Of a stretch of 64,000 nucleotides of DNA, positions 48,201-61,400 are shown piece by piece (the stretch's first letter is position 1; the number at the start of each line of letters is the position of its first letter). Below the pieces are notes generated by a model that was not told the DNA's origin, searched no databases, and was given only the letters and a program-made list of their open reading frames with translations. The stretch is from Euptelea pleiosperma (Eukaryota > Streptophyta > Magnoliopsida > Ranunculales > Eupteleaceae), in contig CM068553.1 of NCBI GenBank assembly GCA_035048495.1, forward strand, positions 16,121,190 through 16,185,189. The letters run 5' to 3'. A program made the translations under genes and the position numbers.

Positions 48201-51200
48201 GTCAAGTAGGAATCTTGAATTTCCAGTTTAAAATTTAGTCATAGTTTTTTAATTTGTGTCAGATAGTTTCAATTTCAAATGGTAATGGTTTAATTGTGGT
48301 AGGATGATAATTGTGAAGTATTTGTAATGGGTTTAGGAAAGTCAAGGTTTTTAATAGTTCTTGTAGTGTTTCTATTTTATGTCTAGTTGAGTTTGAGTAG
48401 GATTAGGAGAACTATGGGGCTGCTTTCCAGTCATTCTATAAATACCCCATGTACTCTAGGTTTTTTACTAGGTGAAGAACAATTTTTTATTTATTTATGG
48501 TAGAATTGCTTCTTCGCTGGGGTGTGGTGTCTCGATTTTGAGAAGTGATTTCTCCACCGAATGATGTGATGCCACTCCCTTGTTGGTGTGACTCTATCAA
48601 CTTATGTTGACTCTCATTGGAGTGGTAAGCATTTTCCCCTTCAATTTATCCCTTTCTCTTCTCTTTCTTTTCTCATTCTTCTTTTATTTTTATATTCTTT
48701 TCAGTCATTAAACCCTTAATACGACCAGTTCTTATTGCTTAACCCTATAGCATTAGAAAACCTAAATTCTTTTTGTTGAACCAACGTGTCATTGCTCTGT
48801 ACACATTAGTAATAAGTTATTCTAGAATTTTCTGTTAAATATCCGAAACAATTTCTAGTAATCTTGGACAAAGGATCCTATATGTAAACAGCTACAACTC
48901 TTCCTTTACATGATGGATTCATGTCACCTGATCTCTTGTGAACTGAAGAATGCATTGAGTAATGCATCATTTATTGCTCCATGTACTGTTGTGAAGCATT
49001 CAATTAAAATAGGGTTGTATGTTCCGTGTACATCTTCTGGCATTCTATAATTATTGTACCATTTAGAAAATATTACAATTGAACTTCTTGTGTGCTTTTG
49101 TTTTCATTTTTGCATTTTTTATATAGAGCTTACCATCCTTTTTCCACTCAGATAACTGATGCGGTAGTTGTTGCACGGATTCTGAATGCCACATTAGTCG
49201 TACCTGAGCTGGATCATCATTCCTTTTGGAAAGATGATAGGTGAGATGCGTTTCTAGAACTTTATTCATGTCAACATTTATTACCTCTGATTTTATTCAC
49301 AGTAGCAAGTATTATAGTTACCCTTTTATTATTATTATCTTACGATGGATAACTCCTTTGACATGCAGTGACTTTTTCAACATTTTTGATGTTGACTGGT
49401 TCATCTCCTCCCTTGCAAAGGATGTCACCATTGTAAAAAGAATCCCTGATAAAGTAATGAGATCAATGGATAAACCTCCATACACGATGCGTGTCCCAAG
49501 GAAATCCACCCCAGAATATTATATGGATCAAGTGCTGCCAATACTTCTGAGGAGGCGTGTAAGAGGACCATGCAACTTGTTCTTGGAACTGATGTTCTTT
49601 ATTCAGAGTCCATGTATTATCTGCTTTATGAGTTTCTTTGCTGTTTACTGAATCATTTGTGTAGGAACTCCTAAAATTTAGTGTTCTTTTAAGTTCCAGG
49701 ATATGTAGATGTTTTATTAGTGTTTAGTATTGCCTGTGGTTTGTGAAAACAATCATGGCATCGGTGTGGTGGTAGTTCATCTGTAATTGCTTAATAATTA
49801 GGTGGTTTCATCAGTTCATTTGAGAACAAATCTTTTTTTTTTATGTCTTTTAGTATGGCATAGATTAACGTTATATTTTTTATAACAATTTTTTTTCTAC
49901 TCTTTTAATTTGGAATAGATTAATGTTATATAATCTGTAAAACTTAGTTAATTCTAGTTTTTTTTTTCTTTAATAAAATTATTGTAATTTTTTTAATATT
50001 GGTGTAGAAACCGGTGGAAAGCCTCGAGTTATTAGCTGTTATGTTCACGATTTTAACTGCTTTGGTATTTTCTACCAACATTTACATGGATTCAATATCC
50101 ATTTAAGTTAAAATGGATTCAGTATCCATGTCGGATTGCTGTAACGTAGATACCTTGTAATCCTTAAAGCCTACCTGTCATATCAATTTGTGTGGTAGAA
50201 AGTGTTTTGAAGATGCATATCATGATTGACTGAAAGTTTCACCAAGATTTTCCATGTCATGGATCAGCTTCTGGATCTAACTTTGCACGTGTTGTACTTT
50301 ACTATTCGATGGTCTATTTGAAAAATTAGTTTTAATTAGCTTCTCCTTGTTAATGGTAGTTTTCAATGCAAAAAGAAAGAAAATGCTAGTTCACCGCATG
50401 GTGATGAAAATAGTATGTTAGCATATTTCGGAGTTGCATAATTTCATTGCGGCTCAATATGGGTATATTTTGGTCCCTTTTTGATGATTCTGTTTTCATG
50501 AAAAATATGAGAACACTGGGTACACCTGAATTTTCATTTTTCCTGTATGTAGAGATGGATCAGTAATAAGATGTTTTCACATTGAATGGTAATAAACCAA
50601 CTAGAATCTGCAAGACTGAACTCATTCTTAGTATGATAGTCACCAGACTCCCTATCTGTTTTGATTATTTGGCTAGTGTCTTGACCTATCAATTAGTGAT
50701 CAGAGTGGACTGGCAAAGTTTTAGTAGTTTCCTGATAACATTTTTGAATAGGTACCTATGTTAAACGGATACATCAAGACACTGAATGAATACGGTGTGA
50801 ATATGGCATTTACATTTAAAATTGGAGTGTCCGATACAGATGCGGCACCGATTTTGAAGTATTGGTTTTGTCCTCAGTGTTTTGGATTGCAGGGATCTTC
50901 ATCATTTTTCTGCTGTTATCAGTTAGAAGACTGCCTCCTAGCTTTTGTGCAGTTCCCAATAATACCTAAAAACAAACAAAATAAATGCTGATTGCAAGTT
51001 TCTTTAGTATTGTGTATTGTTCAATTTTACTTATGAATCTGTTTGGCTGGCTTTGAAATCTCGACACTGCTTGATTGTCATGCCAGACTGAAAGCACATT
51101 TGTCATTTTGGGTTATGGTTTGTTTTGATGAACCTTTTCTTAATGAGTTCATTGATCCAATTAGCACTTTGAATGTTTTGCAGGCTGTGCAGTTGACAAA

Positions 51201-53871
51201 GTTTGATTACAGGCTTGCGAACAGCCTTGACAAAGACTTACAAAAGCTGCGTTGCCGGGTGAATTATCATGCCTTGAGATTTACGAAACCTATACAAGAA
51301 CTTGGTAAAAAACTGGTGATGAGAATGCGGAAGATGGCCAGCCGTTTCATCGCGATTCACTTGAGGTGTGCATTTGTTTACTTAGAAAATTGGACAGCTT
51401 CCCCTATTTCTGAAAATTGACATTTCAAGTACCCTAAGTCATGTTATTGGATACTCAAAGTAAGACACTTCGCTTGTGTTGAACGCATTTTGTAACACTT
51501 TGAGAAGGGAGAGAAACCCATATATTTTCATCTTTTTTATTTGTATTTGACATCCAAAAAAATGTGTGTCATTTACCTATGGTTGGCATTATTTTAAAGT
51601 CTGCGCCCAAGGATATGAAAACTATTGTTTCATATCCTTTTGTCAACTAAGTTTGGCTTGAAATTTTGAAAATGCAGTTGCTTTTCATGAAGCTGATTGA
51701 ATTGATTTTTTGAAGAGCCAAGTGCTCTTATACTTACGAAAATGACTATCTGCACAGGCTTCAACTAAAATCAACTATTTCCATCTCTGTTTACCTATAA
51801 CCTGAAGAACCAAGACTTCTTTACTCATTTTTAGTTACCTTGGGTGTTTTTTCCCCTTTAATTCATTATAACTTGTCTGAAGCTTTCTGTTTACATAACT
51901 GACAGGTTTGAACCTGATATGCTAGCATTTTCTGGTTGTTACTATGGTGGAGGCGAAAAAGAGAGAAATGATCTGGCTGCAATCAGGAAGCGTTGGGTGA
52001 CACTACCTGTGAGATTAATATCCTGTCTTTTCATCTATATATTTGCTTATTCTTCTCAGGAACAACAAATAGAGGAACAATCGTCGTTTTTTTTTTCCTG
52101 CTCAGAAAAATCATATTCCCTGAGGACCTGATAAAATTAGTGGTACATAATAGTTTTGGAATGTTTAAACTACATTAGATTCTAAAAGAGCCAATATACC
52201 ATACTGCTAAGATGAATTAATTGTAGATTTATATATGTTGTATCCCATAATTTAAAATGTTCATATTTCCTTTTAATTCACAGGATTTGAGTCCTGAGGG
52301 AGAACGAAAACGAGGGAAATGTCCTCTCACTCCTCATGAAGTGGGTTTGATGCTGAGGGCACTTGGTTTTAAAAATGATTCTTACCTCTATGTTGCATCG
52401 GGAGAAATTTATGGTGGAGAAGAGACTTTGCAGCCACTCAGAGACCTCTTCCCAAACTTCTACACCAAGGAGATGCTTGCCAATGAAGAGCTGAATCCCT
52501 TTCTCCCCTTCTCATCTCGCCTTGCTTCCCTTGACTATATTGTCTGCGATGAGAGCGATGTATTTGTCACCAATAACAATGGCAATATGGCCAAGATTCT
52601 TGCAGGTCGAAGGTAGGGACTCAATAACTCATGAATTCCCATTTCATTTATGGCACTACTGTTGTGGACTCAGACAAAACTTTGTTTTTCGAAAAGATAA
52701 AGATGAAGATAGGTTAAATTTTTGGCACATCAATAGATGTTGATTCCCAAAAATCCTCATTTTGATAAGCTAAAAATGCATTGGAGTGATTCGCTGAACA
52801 GGAAAATTTAATTTAACAAAGGCTAATTAAATAAAAATTCCAATTTCCATTCAACCTTAACAATGCTAATATAGGAAATACCCAAACTAACATGAGGTGC
52901 ATTTTAAGATACTTAATAGGCAGTCTCATGACTTAGAATTAACCTTTACAGAAGTCAAGTGCTTGGAGTGGAGAGGATAGCAACTTTGAATCATCATCTC
53001 CATCAGATTACTTTTTGAGAGAAGTTTTTGATTGGGTGAGAATCCTTTGTTAAAGAACTTTTGGGGTCCTGTGGTAGGAAGGGGATGATGCAAGGATACA
53101 TCTCATTTGGGAGCCATATTACCCTCATAAAAGGTGCCCTCTGATGGCGCGGCCAAACCCCCTACTAAATTGTCAGTGTTTTATGAAGAGTCAACAATAA
53201 ATAGTGTGCCCTCTTATATGATCTTAAAGAGGAGAAGATGGTGCATCTTCAAATTTTCTAAATTTCCCTTGAGGAGACTTAATTTCCAGTTGGGCGGGGG
53301 AGGATAAGAGAGAATGGAAGTGGGACATTAAAATACAGATACCCGATAATTTTTGGTGTGTGTTGGATACAATTCTTACAATCAATGTAGAACTAGAAAT
53401 TTGCTTATATTGTATTTGGCTATTTCTGTTCATTCAAGTGTACGGTGACTGCAGTCATTTATGTTGGAACATTATTCTTTTGAGCATTCTGTTATATTAC
53501 CTCATCCTATTTTACTTATTTATTTTTCTTGATTTCATTTCATGGATCAAAGGAGGTACATGGGGCACAAGAGGACCATCAGACCTAATGCAAAGAAACT
53601 GAGCTCAATATTCATGGCTCGACAGCAGATGGACTGGGATACATTTGCCAGGAAGGTGAAATCATGCCAGAGAGGCTTCATGGGGGAGCCTGAGGAAATG
53701 AGACTGGGACGAGGCGAGTTCCATGAATTCCCATACTCTTGCATCTGCAAGAAAGACAATACCATTGACAAGAGACACGATACTGAACAACCTGCAGGCC
53801 AGGCTCAAAATGGGAAGTTAAATCAGACAATAATTGAGAGAATGGAGGTGAGAAGATGTTGCAAAGATTGA
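39209..53871 (+). CDS. O-fucosyltransferase family protein (plant DUF246/PF10250), 9 exons
   Basis: Exons: 39209-39463 (or from ATG 39152), 40783-40873, 42987-43063, 49152-49240, 49369-49558, 51184-51365, 51906-52008, 52284-52612 and 53553-53871 (TGA). All introns are GT/AG, phases agree, and the product is 544 aa (563 from 39152). It is a type II Golgi-type protein: a short basic tail, then a membrane anchor SFICGLMLFALGLISLF, then the lumenal fold. Family motifs are SGGLNQQRTG, DVDWFISSLAKDV, IHLRFEPDM across the exon 6/7 join (the HLRFE Arg is a conserved GDP-sugar-site residue), SGCYYGGGEKER and DESDVFVTNNNGNMAKILAGRR near the C-terminus. The family transfers fucose, or rhamnose in RRT members, to protein or pectin; the substrate here is unknown. 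The ATG at 39209 is preferred because it clears uORF3 and gives a conventional MGVGKAQR start. Intron 3 is 6.1 kb and holds several transposons. Confidence 0.93.
43912..44309. mobile_element. hAT-type MITE with GTGTCGGACAC arrays, copy 1, perfect 8-bp TSD
   Basis: Terminal inverted repeats ctatgtaacaaggg and the complement of ccttgttacatag. Perfect flanking gtgcacac (43904-43911 and 44310-44317). Both arms are arrays of gtgtcggacac/cgacac; the centre is A/T-rich. It lies in intron 3 of the O-fucosyltransferase gene. Confidence 0.9.
44333..44361. repeat. (tg)n / (cg)n microsatellite
   Basis: tgtgtgtgtgtgtgtgtgta followed by tgcgcgcgc, just downstream of the hAT-type element. Confidence 0.9.
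45967..47210 (+). mobile_element. Solo LTR, Ty3/gypsy-type, 1,244 bp
   Basis: Starts TGTCACGCCACAAATCCGGG, close to the usual start of plant chromovirus LTRs, and ends GATTATTACA. Flanking 5-mers atatt (45962-45966) and atatc (47211-47215) match at 4/5. Inside are a TATA-like tataaatag (near 46760) and T-rich 3' sequence. No internal coding region follows, so it is a solo LTR in intron 3 of the O-fucosyltransferase gene, in the same orientation. Confidence 0.65.
47284..47515 (-). pseudogene. RTE LINE 3' fragment
   Basis: Read on the minus strand it gives RWFGHVQ..RPMK, then attgggaaaaggcttatg and a gatgatgat tail. This is the same 3' end as the RTE relic at 16180-18117, in the other orientation. 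Truncated, in O-fucosyltransferase intron 3. Confidence 0.75.
47620..48620. other. Probable LTR/leader remnants in intron 3
   Basis: 47620-47810 (gatttcgaccggatagtg, gatgcctaacacaatccc, then ctgagtagcgactttc) parallels the 8180-8470 leader remnant. 48300-48620 has tataaatacc (48439) and an agtgatttctccaccg block like the LTR at 45967-47210 (agtgatttcatctacc). No clean borders found. Confidence 0.35.
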
Positions 53872-54389
53872 ATGAGGTATGACCGAAGGTCAAGTATCTT
53901 CTGAAGATAGTGAGGAACAGGCGGTAAGGACTGTTCTATGTATCAAAAGCCAAGGTTGGTTTGTGCAACACACCAACAGTATGCGGATTTTTTCTTTCCT
54001 ACCCAACTGAGTTGACTTGCTATGGGCATCAGGGAGAGTCCTTGTGTGAAATGGACCAAAGGAAGCTCAGAGAGATGACATTTTTATCTGTTTGATAGCA
54101 GTTGTTGGGCCAGTTGAGAAGGACCAGAAGAGTTGGGGCTGTGTATAGAAGAAAAAAAGAATGGACGATTTGCAATTGTGCTGCTTCAATATTTTTGTAA
54201 CATACAAGCTGTGTTCGTGGGTGAACAAATTATTGTGTGAATATTGGCTTTGTTGGGGGATTTTCAGCAGCCTCAAAGGAGGTTGGGAACTGCTTCTGTT
54301 ACATTGGAGAAGAAATATGGGTCTTTCGTTTATTTTTATGAAAATGATGTTGGAGTCGCGACCCAGTCTCACTGTACATTCCATCCTCG

Positions 54390-54740
54390 TGAGTTTTTCG
54401 GACCCAGACCCGGCCTGTTATAGGCGCATCCTGGCACAGCCTACCTCCTCTAAGGGATGGGCCTGAACTTGACATTTTTTAACCTGGCTGGTTCGGCCCG
54501 TGGGGCCCTGGCTCCAGCCTGTTCCGTCAGGCCAGGACTGCCAGGCCTGTGCAGTTGACTAAGTTTTACCCTCCCTTTTGTGCCCAAGGGTCATAAATTT
54601 GACTGTTTGATGAGCAAGCCTGGTCCAGCCCATGGCCTGGAACACCTAAGGGCCGAGGGCCGGGGCCAGGGCCAGGCATGAAATTTGGCTTGCGGACAAG
54701 CCTATTTAAATATCGGCCTGGCCCTTTTACACCCCTAAGT
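54390..54740. mobile_element. GGCCTGG/CCGGGCC-motif element with TTTACACCCCTA end
   Basis: Dense ggcctgg, gggccgggg and ccaggcc units (54410-54725) ending tttacacccctaa at about 54739. The left terminus is not clear, and no TSD is assigned. Related by its end to 13134-13774 and 22840-22995. Confidence 0.45.
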
Positions 54741-57700
54741 GGGTATATTAATGATACAAGAACCAAGGGCACTATAATATAATACATTGGGATAGGCTGA
54801 CACATGGTTGTAGGGCCCACAATGAAAAGGGTCGATTTTTGGTGTGGATTATCTCCTCATCATCCTCAACAAAAATCAGCCCTTTCACTTAAAGCCTTAT
54901 GAAATGTGGAATGCAAGTTGAATTTTTTTTTTTATCTTCATTGACCGGTAATTTTAAGTCCAACATTTGATAGGGTTAGAAGTTTTAGAAATGGTTGAAT
55001 TCTTGTGATGATGATCTCTATGGTGAGGAGATCATCCTCACCAAAAAGCAGGTTTTAACTCATCTTCACGTGGGCACCACCACAGATGTAAGAAATAGAT
55101 ATATCAAGCCGATGATTCTTGAATAATGAATTACGAATAGGGGCCACGCATTTGAATCCGTGAAGGCAATCACTCGGATGTTCCCCTAGCCCAACCCGGA
55201 AACGGACCAGAGGGAACCACAGCATGGGGAATGTCCACGGCCTTTAGTTAGAAGTAGAAGTAGAGGGCGCCGTTCGCCCACACTTCACAAAAAGAAATGG
55301 ATGTTTTAACAAAAGGTAATGTAAGGAGAGAAAGAAAAACTCGGTTACGATAACGGAACCCTTAACTGCTATCTCGCTTCAACCCGACAGCAGGAAAGCC
55401 TTTCACATCAACTTGCTGTTTTGACTTTGAATTCCTCCTCAAGACTCATTGTGGGGCTGCAACTCGGGCGGGTCGGGTTAGAGGTCAACCCTAGCCCAAC
55501 CCAACCTTTAAAGGTTGTCAACCCTAACCCAACTCAACCCAACCCAAGGTCGGGCATAGATTTTCCAACCCTAACCCAACCCGATAGGGTTGGTAGATTT
55601 CTTATTTTTTTTATTGGTTGGAAAGATTGCTTAATTTTTCCATCTTAAAATAATATCGGTCAATACAATAACCGTTGTGCTAACCATTAAATAATAACTT
55701 CATTTCCAACACCCGTTAAAGAAAACATGATATTTTCATAATAAGGGAAGAGTTCATCAACACAAATGCATGATAAAAGTTACTAAAGAAATAACAAAAA
55801 ATAATCGTTAGAGAAAAACATGATATTTTCAATATCAACCGATCACATAAAATGTTAAAATGTAGCTTCAACGATATTTTGTAATTTCACAGAAAGGCTG
55901 TAGTTGATAAGGACAAACATCCATGGATTTTGCCAAAATGTAGTGTATGTTTGTCAGTACACTAATCCCACACACATATATATGGGTCGCGATTGGGGGA
56001 CAACAATTTCGCAGAACAATTTTTGGCTTACCCACATGGAAGACGAATCAATAGCTGATTACCCAAAATTGTTGTCCCTTGATCCTGAATCATATATATG
56101 TAGTTTGTATGTCAGGCTCGGGTTGGGCATGGAGTCTTCAAGAAACTAGCCTAAAAACCCTTCAGCTTCATATAATCGTTACGCTCATTCGTCCTAACCA
56201 AACCTCTGGTTAAAATCCCAAAAGCCATTAGTGATCTTTTATCCCCCCAAAATTGCGGTGAAAATTGAATTTTCTATTTATAAAAATCTTTGATTGTAGA
56301 TATCTCTTGATCTAGATGCTCTTAAGAGAGTTTTAATGCACATAATTTTAACACAAATATTAGAAAATACATAGTTGATCTAGATTGTTAAACAGTCGAA
56401 CATAACATGAAGAAAAAACCTACTATAATTTTTAATTAATTTTTGTTACTTTATTCCTATTTTCTGAGCATTCAAGTAGTGAAGTCAAAGTTGCAGCAAG
56501 CTCAGCACATTCCCTGATTAAACGGGACTTTTATCATCATTAGACCTGATTGAAATCGATTAGGACTTGGGTTACTTGACAAGTACCGATCTGATACAGG
56601 GCTCATGAAACTTCCTTATTTCAATACTGAAAGTCATGATTTATACGTTCTTTCTAATCTATATTTTCATATTTTTGTACAAATACAGAGTACCCAGCCA
56701 GAAAGCGAGTAACTGGGTTGGCTCTTGAAAAGCCTCCTTCAGAACCAGAATCATAACTTCTAGGATAGTAAACGAAGTGTATAATAATGTCTGTTTCTCA
56801 GTATATCGGTAACTGAATAGAACCCACCAGCTGACACCCCCCATGGGCAGGTTTTAGGCTAGGGAGAACGAGTCTTATGGGTTAAAAACACAGCTTCATG
56901 TGTATAGCAAATACTGATATTTTTCCATGTTAATCAAATCGTTGTCCCTTGTCTTCCTAAACTGTATCTACGGCTTATAAACAACAAAACCCTACAAGCA
57001 CCACAGAACCATTCAACGAATGATAATCATCAGAGAAACTGCATTCTCGATATGTATAGGTATCAATAATAGATCACAGAAAACTGTTTAAAGCACTAAT
57101 TGCTTTGACCGTCAGATCTAATGTGGATCAGATCGGCACTCTTCCAATCACCTACTTGAAAATCAAGCTATAGAAGCATTTACAACTACAAGCCGCCTAT
57201 ATTTGCAGCTCCACCATGAGTTTAATGATCAAATGGCCATGCAGAACCTGCAAGAATTCTGTATCAGGTTATACCCACATTTACCATGGATCTCTCACCC
57301 CTACTTCGTGGGGAAAATGACAGTTATTTCTTGCTTAAAATGTATCCAACAATTCTCCCATGAATCAGCTGGTGCTGAAGCCACTATTTTAAGGTAACCC
57401 ATTTGCTGATCATCAAGTCAGCTTTCCCCAACCTGTGACCCACTTTTCCATGTAGATCCATCCTCACCAAAGATCAGCTCCACTCATCTTCATACTTGAG
57501 GCCCACATTAGGGTGTTAAATAGAGTACTGAAAGGCATGTCATCCAAGTAATTTCATCCAAAATGACACGAAGAACATTCTTGTTCCCTGTTTAAATCAT
57601 ATGATCAAACTGAAGCAAAGACCCATTTGAAAATTTCCACCAAAGAACAGAAAAGGAAAATTGTGATTCCCAACTTTGTTGGTTTTGAGATCTCTGGTCT

Positions 57701-58473
57701 CTTCCCGTCATTTTGTTTTCAGTGAATTTAGATGGTGTCATAAAAAAACAAAGGCAAAACACTCCATATTGGGGCATTCTCACCTTTAGCCTTTAAACCA
57801 TGTTTGAATTATGTTTCAACTGGGTAATTTCGAGCAACAGAAAAAGGAGAGGAAGGGATTATACCTGCTGATTCATGATAATGGGTAACCAGACTCGGCA
57901 TGTCCTGATTGATCTCCAGCACAGGTTTCCTGCAGTTGAAAGCCCAACTACTTGGGACGGTTTCCACAAACGTTGAGAACAAACCTAGATAAAGCAATGC
58001 TTACAATAGTGAAGAAAATAGGTAACTAAAATTAATATGAACCTCAATGACACATTACATCTGAAGCCCAAGAAAACAACTATCTCCTCCTTGTTCTCTC
58101 CTAAAAAACCTATAATTATTATTTACAGACTACCCGAGGGGAATATATATAATCAAAAGTAGGCACTGGAGTTTCTAGAATCTGAATCACAGCAACGCAA
58201 GAGCTCCTCAACCGTTGTTATTCCCTGTTTCAGTAAACAGTCAGATTCGAGCATTGCAACAGCATGAAAACCGGGAATAAATAAGGGCTGGTATTTATAC
58301 TGCACATGCATCACGTATTTTTATGAAAAGTGGGTGGAGCCTGACACTCCATAATACACTTGAAAATTCTTGGGGTCCACCCCCTTTTCCCAAAAAGGGG
58401 AAGCTGTATCTCACCTTGATACAGCACCTATACCAAATATCATGATACTAATTATAATCCTTGTAAAGAAAAT
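54741..58473. other. Intergenic region between convergent genes
   Basis: 55454-55600 holds another CCAACCC/GGGTCGGG array beginning gggctgcaactcggg, in the same family as 20998-21170, with gggttgggc again at 56118. No exon recognised. Sequence near 57200-58473 may include 3' UTR of the minus-strand agenet gene, but nothing in it defines a poly(A) site. Confidence 0.45.
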
Positions 58474-61400
58474 TCAAACGGAACACCCTGAGTTTAAGAG
58501 TCTACCCCTCGACGATGCATTCCTGTGTTGGGCTTTTGTAGCCTTGTCATGTGAGACAGCAGGGATCTTTGAGATAATCAGGGAGCTCTGTAGTCCTTCT
58601 AAGAGCTGTAGGGAGTAACAACCACAGGTCACTTCACAAAAATGTATACATAGTGCAGCACAGAAGCGATGTATCGTTCTTGTTGGATACAACAAGAAAT
58701 ACATCAACAAACAACCACCACAAGTCACTTCACAAACAAACACGTGGGTCACACGGTTCAGTTCCCTTGAGGGATCTCCTATCCCACCTGAATGGATGTT
58801 AATAACCATCTGATATGATGATCTATCACATTCCTTTGAGTGGCCAGGTGAAAAATATCATGGAAAAAAATCTTGGATTGAATTGATAGATAAAGGAAAT
58901 TCACAAGGTAAGAAACTTGGAGGCATCCCCCAACATGTACACCATGCTTGGCCATGCCAATGATAGAACATATATTAAAAAATATGGACCTCAGACCATC
59001 CCTCACACTGTACATGTAAAAAGAGATGGTAACATGGGCAAAAAGAAGACGAGGTGTTTCCTTCGAAAGAATACAAGAAATGCAACTGGACCCTGATCAG
59101 AGACGCAAAGGACCGGATTCTATTAATATAATGGTGAGCTGACTTTAAAAGAGAAAATGGTAGTCTAACAAAAAAGAATAATGGAGGCAATATAATTGTA
59201 AGAACTTCAGTCAAATGCAGGAAGCAATTGAAAAAAAAAAATAGTAATTTGGCAAACAATAAATGAAGGCAGTAACAGAGCTGATCAAAACATGAATCAT
59301 ACAAATGAAAGGTTACTCATAAGCAGAAGGGCATTCACATTATAATAAATGGAGTAGAAAGCATGAAGAGCATACATCGAACTAATAAAATGCCAACCTT
59401 TCAAGATAATATTTACCAATACTAAACAATGACAACACAGTAAATGTAAGGAGCCTCTTCAATTAACCCACATCACACTGAAAACAGGAAGAAATCCATG
59501 TCAGAGCCCTGATACGCCTCTTAGCCAAAAGATAGGTTAATATTTAGCTTTTCAATGATTTTATTTGAAATAAGAAATCCCTTCGAGAAGGATTTATCTT
59601 AGTGAAACGAGGAAAATCCACCAAGGGAAGCTGCCTATAGACTAGATATAAGAAAAGACATTCTAAAAATCCCCCTCAACCCAGACATCTACCTCCAACA
59701 AACAAGAATAAAGTTCGAAGACAACAAAGACGCAAACACTAAATCACTGTTCGTCCCGTTTGTAAGCCACCCTCATCAGCCAACGTATGGTTTTCCTCTT
59801 TGAAATTCAACTTCATACAAATAAAGGGGGAACACTTACCCACCAGTCTTTTAGCCTATCTATATTTTGGTCAAACAATTCAGTGTAAAGGTGTTGAAAA
59901 GGGAAAAAGAAGAAAACTGCTACAGGAGAGGACAGTTGCTGAAGAGCTAGAACACAAGATGTTGGCTAAAATTAAGAGCACATAATCTAAAGAGGCATCC
60001 AGGGAAGCTCCATCATCCAACAAAATGAAGAAACAGGTTACGTAAATATTCTCACATTTTGGGAATTATATATTGAGGGAATGTAATGAAGTGCAGACCA
60101 TCTCACATCAATTCGTATATAAAATTCAAAGAAACTTTGTCCCCTGTGGAGTTCCCTGGCGATCAAAGAAAGCTAATTTAAATGATACTAGGAGTTGAAA
60201 AATATTTTACACTCTGTAGTCAAGGCGCGCGCCTCAGGCGCAAGGCACACTTAAAGCGCCTTAGAAGGGTCAAGGTGAGGCGCGTTTAGTAAGGCGCACG
60301 CCTCAAACCAAGCTCCAGGCACATCAGGCGCGCGCCTCACTAAAATACATGTTTTTTGTAAAAATTTTGTTCTTTGGTCTATTATATTAAACATTTGTAT
60401 GATAGAAGAGATACAATTGAACAATGCTTATTGAAAGACATTGATGAAAGCAATAAATGACTACTTGAGGAGATGGAAACAGAAGGTGGAGTAGCAGAAG
60501 ATGAATTGGTGTTTGAGGATGATAGCTTGACATGGAGTGTTGTTGCGAGAGCTGCTGGAGTTTGTGAATCAACATCAAATACTAGATCACAATCAAGGTC
60601 AAGAGTAAGAGCGAGGGCTTTAATAAGGGAGTCGGAAGAGGACAATTCGGAGGAGATAGAAGAAGAATATATTGAGGAGGCTAACACATCTGATGATGAT
60701 GGGATGAAGCTAATGATTATATTTTAAATGATAGCAATAACTAGAACTAATTGTGGGCTATTTGAAATTTTGAACATTTATGAATCAACATCAAATACTA
60801 GATCACAATCAAGGTCAAGAGTAAGAACGAGGGCTTTAATAAGGGAGTCGGAAGAGGAAGAGGCCAATTCGGAGGAGATAGAAGAAAAATATATTGAGGA
60901 GGCTAACACATCTGATGATGATGGGATGAAGCTAATGATTATATTTTAAATGATAGTAATAACTAGAACTAATTGTGGGCTATTTGAAATTTTGAACATT
61001 TATTATCTTTTATGTTCTATGGCTTTTTGATTACTTGTTTTGTATTTAGATAATGACAATGTTAACTAGAATTGCTTTTGGGTTACTTAAGATTTTCGAC
61101 ATTTGCTATCTTTTATGTTTTATGGCCTAATGATAACTTATTTTGTTATTTTATGATGTTATTTTTCTTTATTTTTTTATATTTCTTATATTTATTATAA
61201 TTTTTAATATTGCGCCTCGCTTCAATCAAATGCGTGCCTCGCTTTGCGCCTTGCGCCTCAGAGGTCCTAGGGCCTTTAACTACCTTGATTTTACATAGTA
61301 ACCACTTTCTTCATTGGTTGCTGCAAAGGTCCCAACAAACCCCATCTTATCCACCAAATAAAAAGTCACATAAGGATCCAAACGCTAATGCTATTTCATC

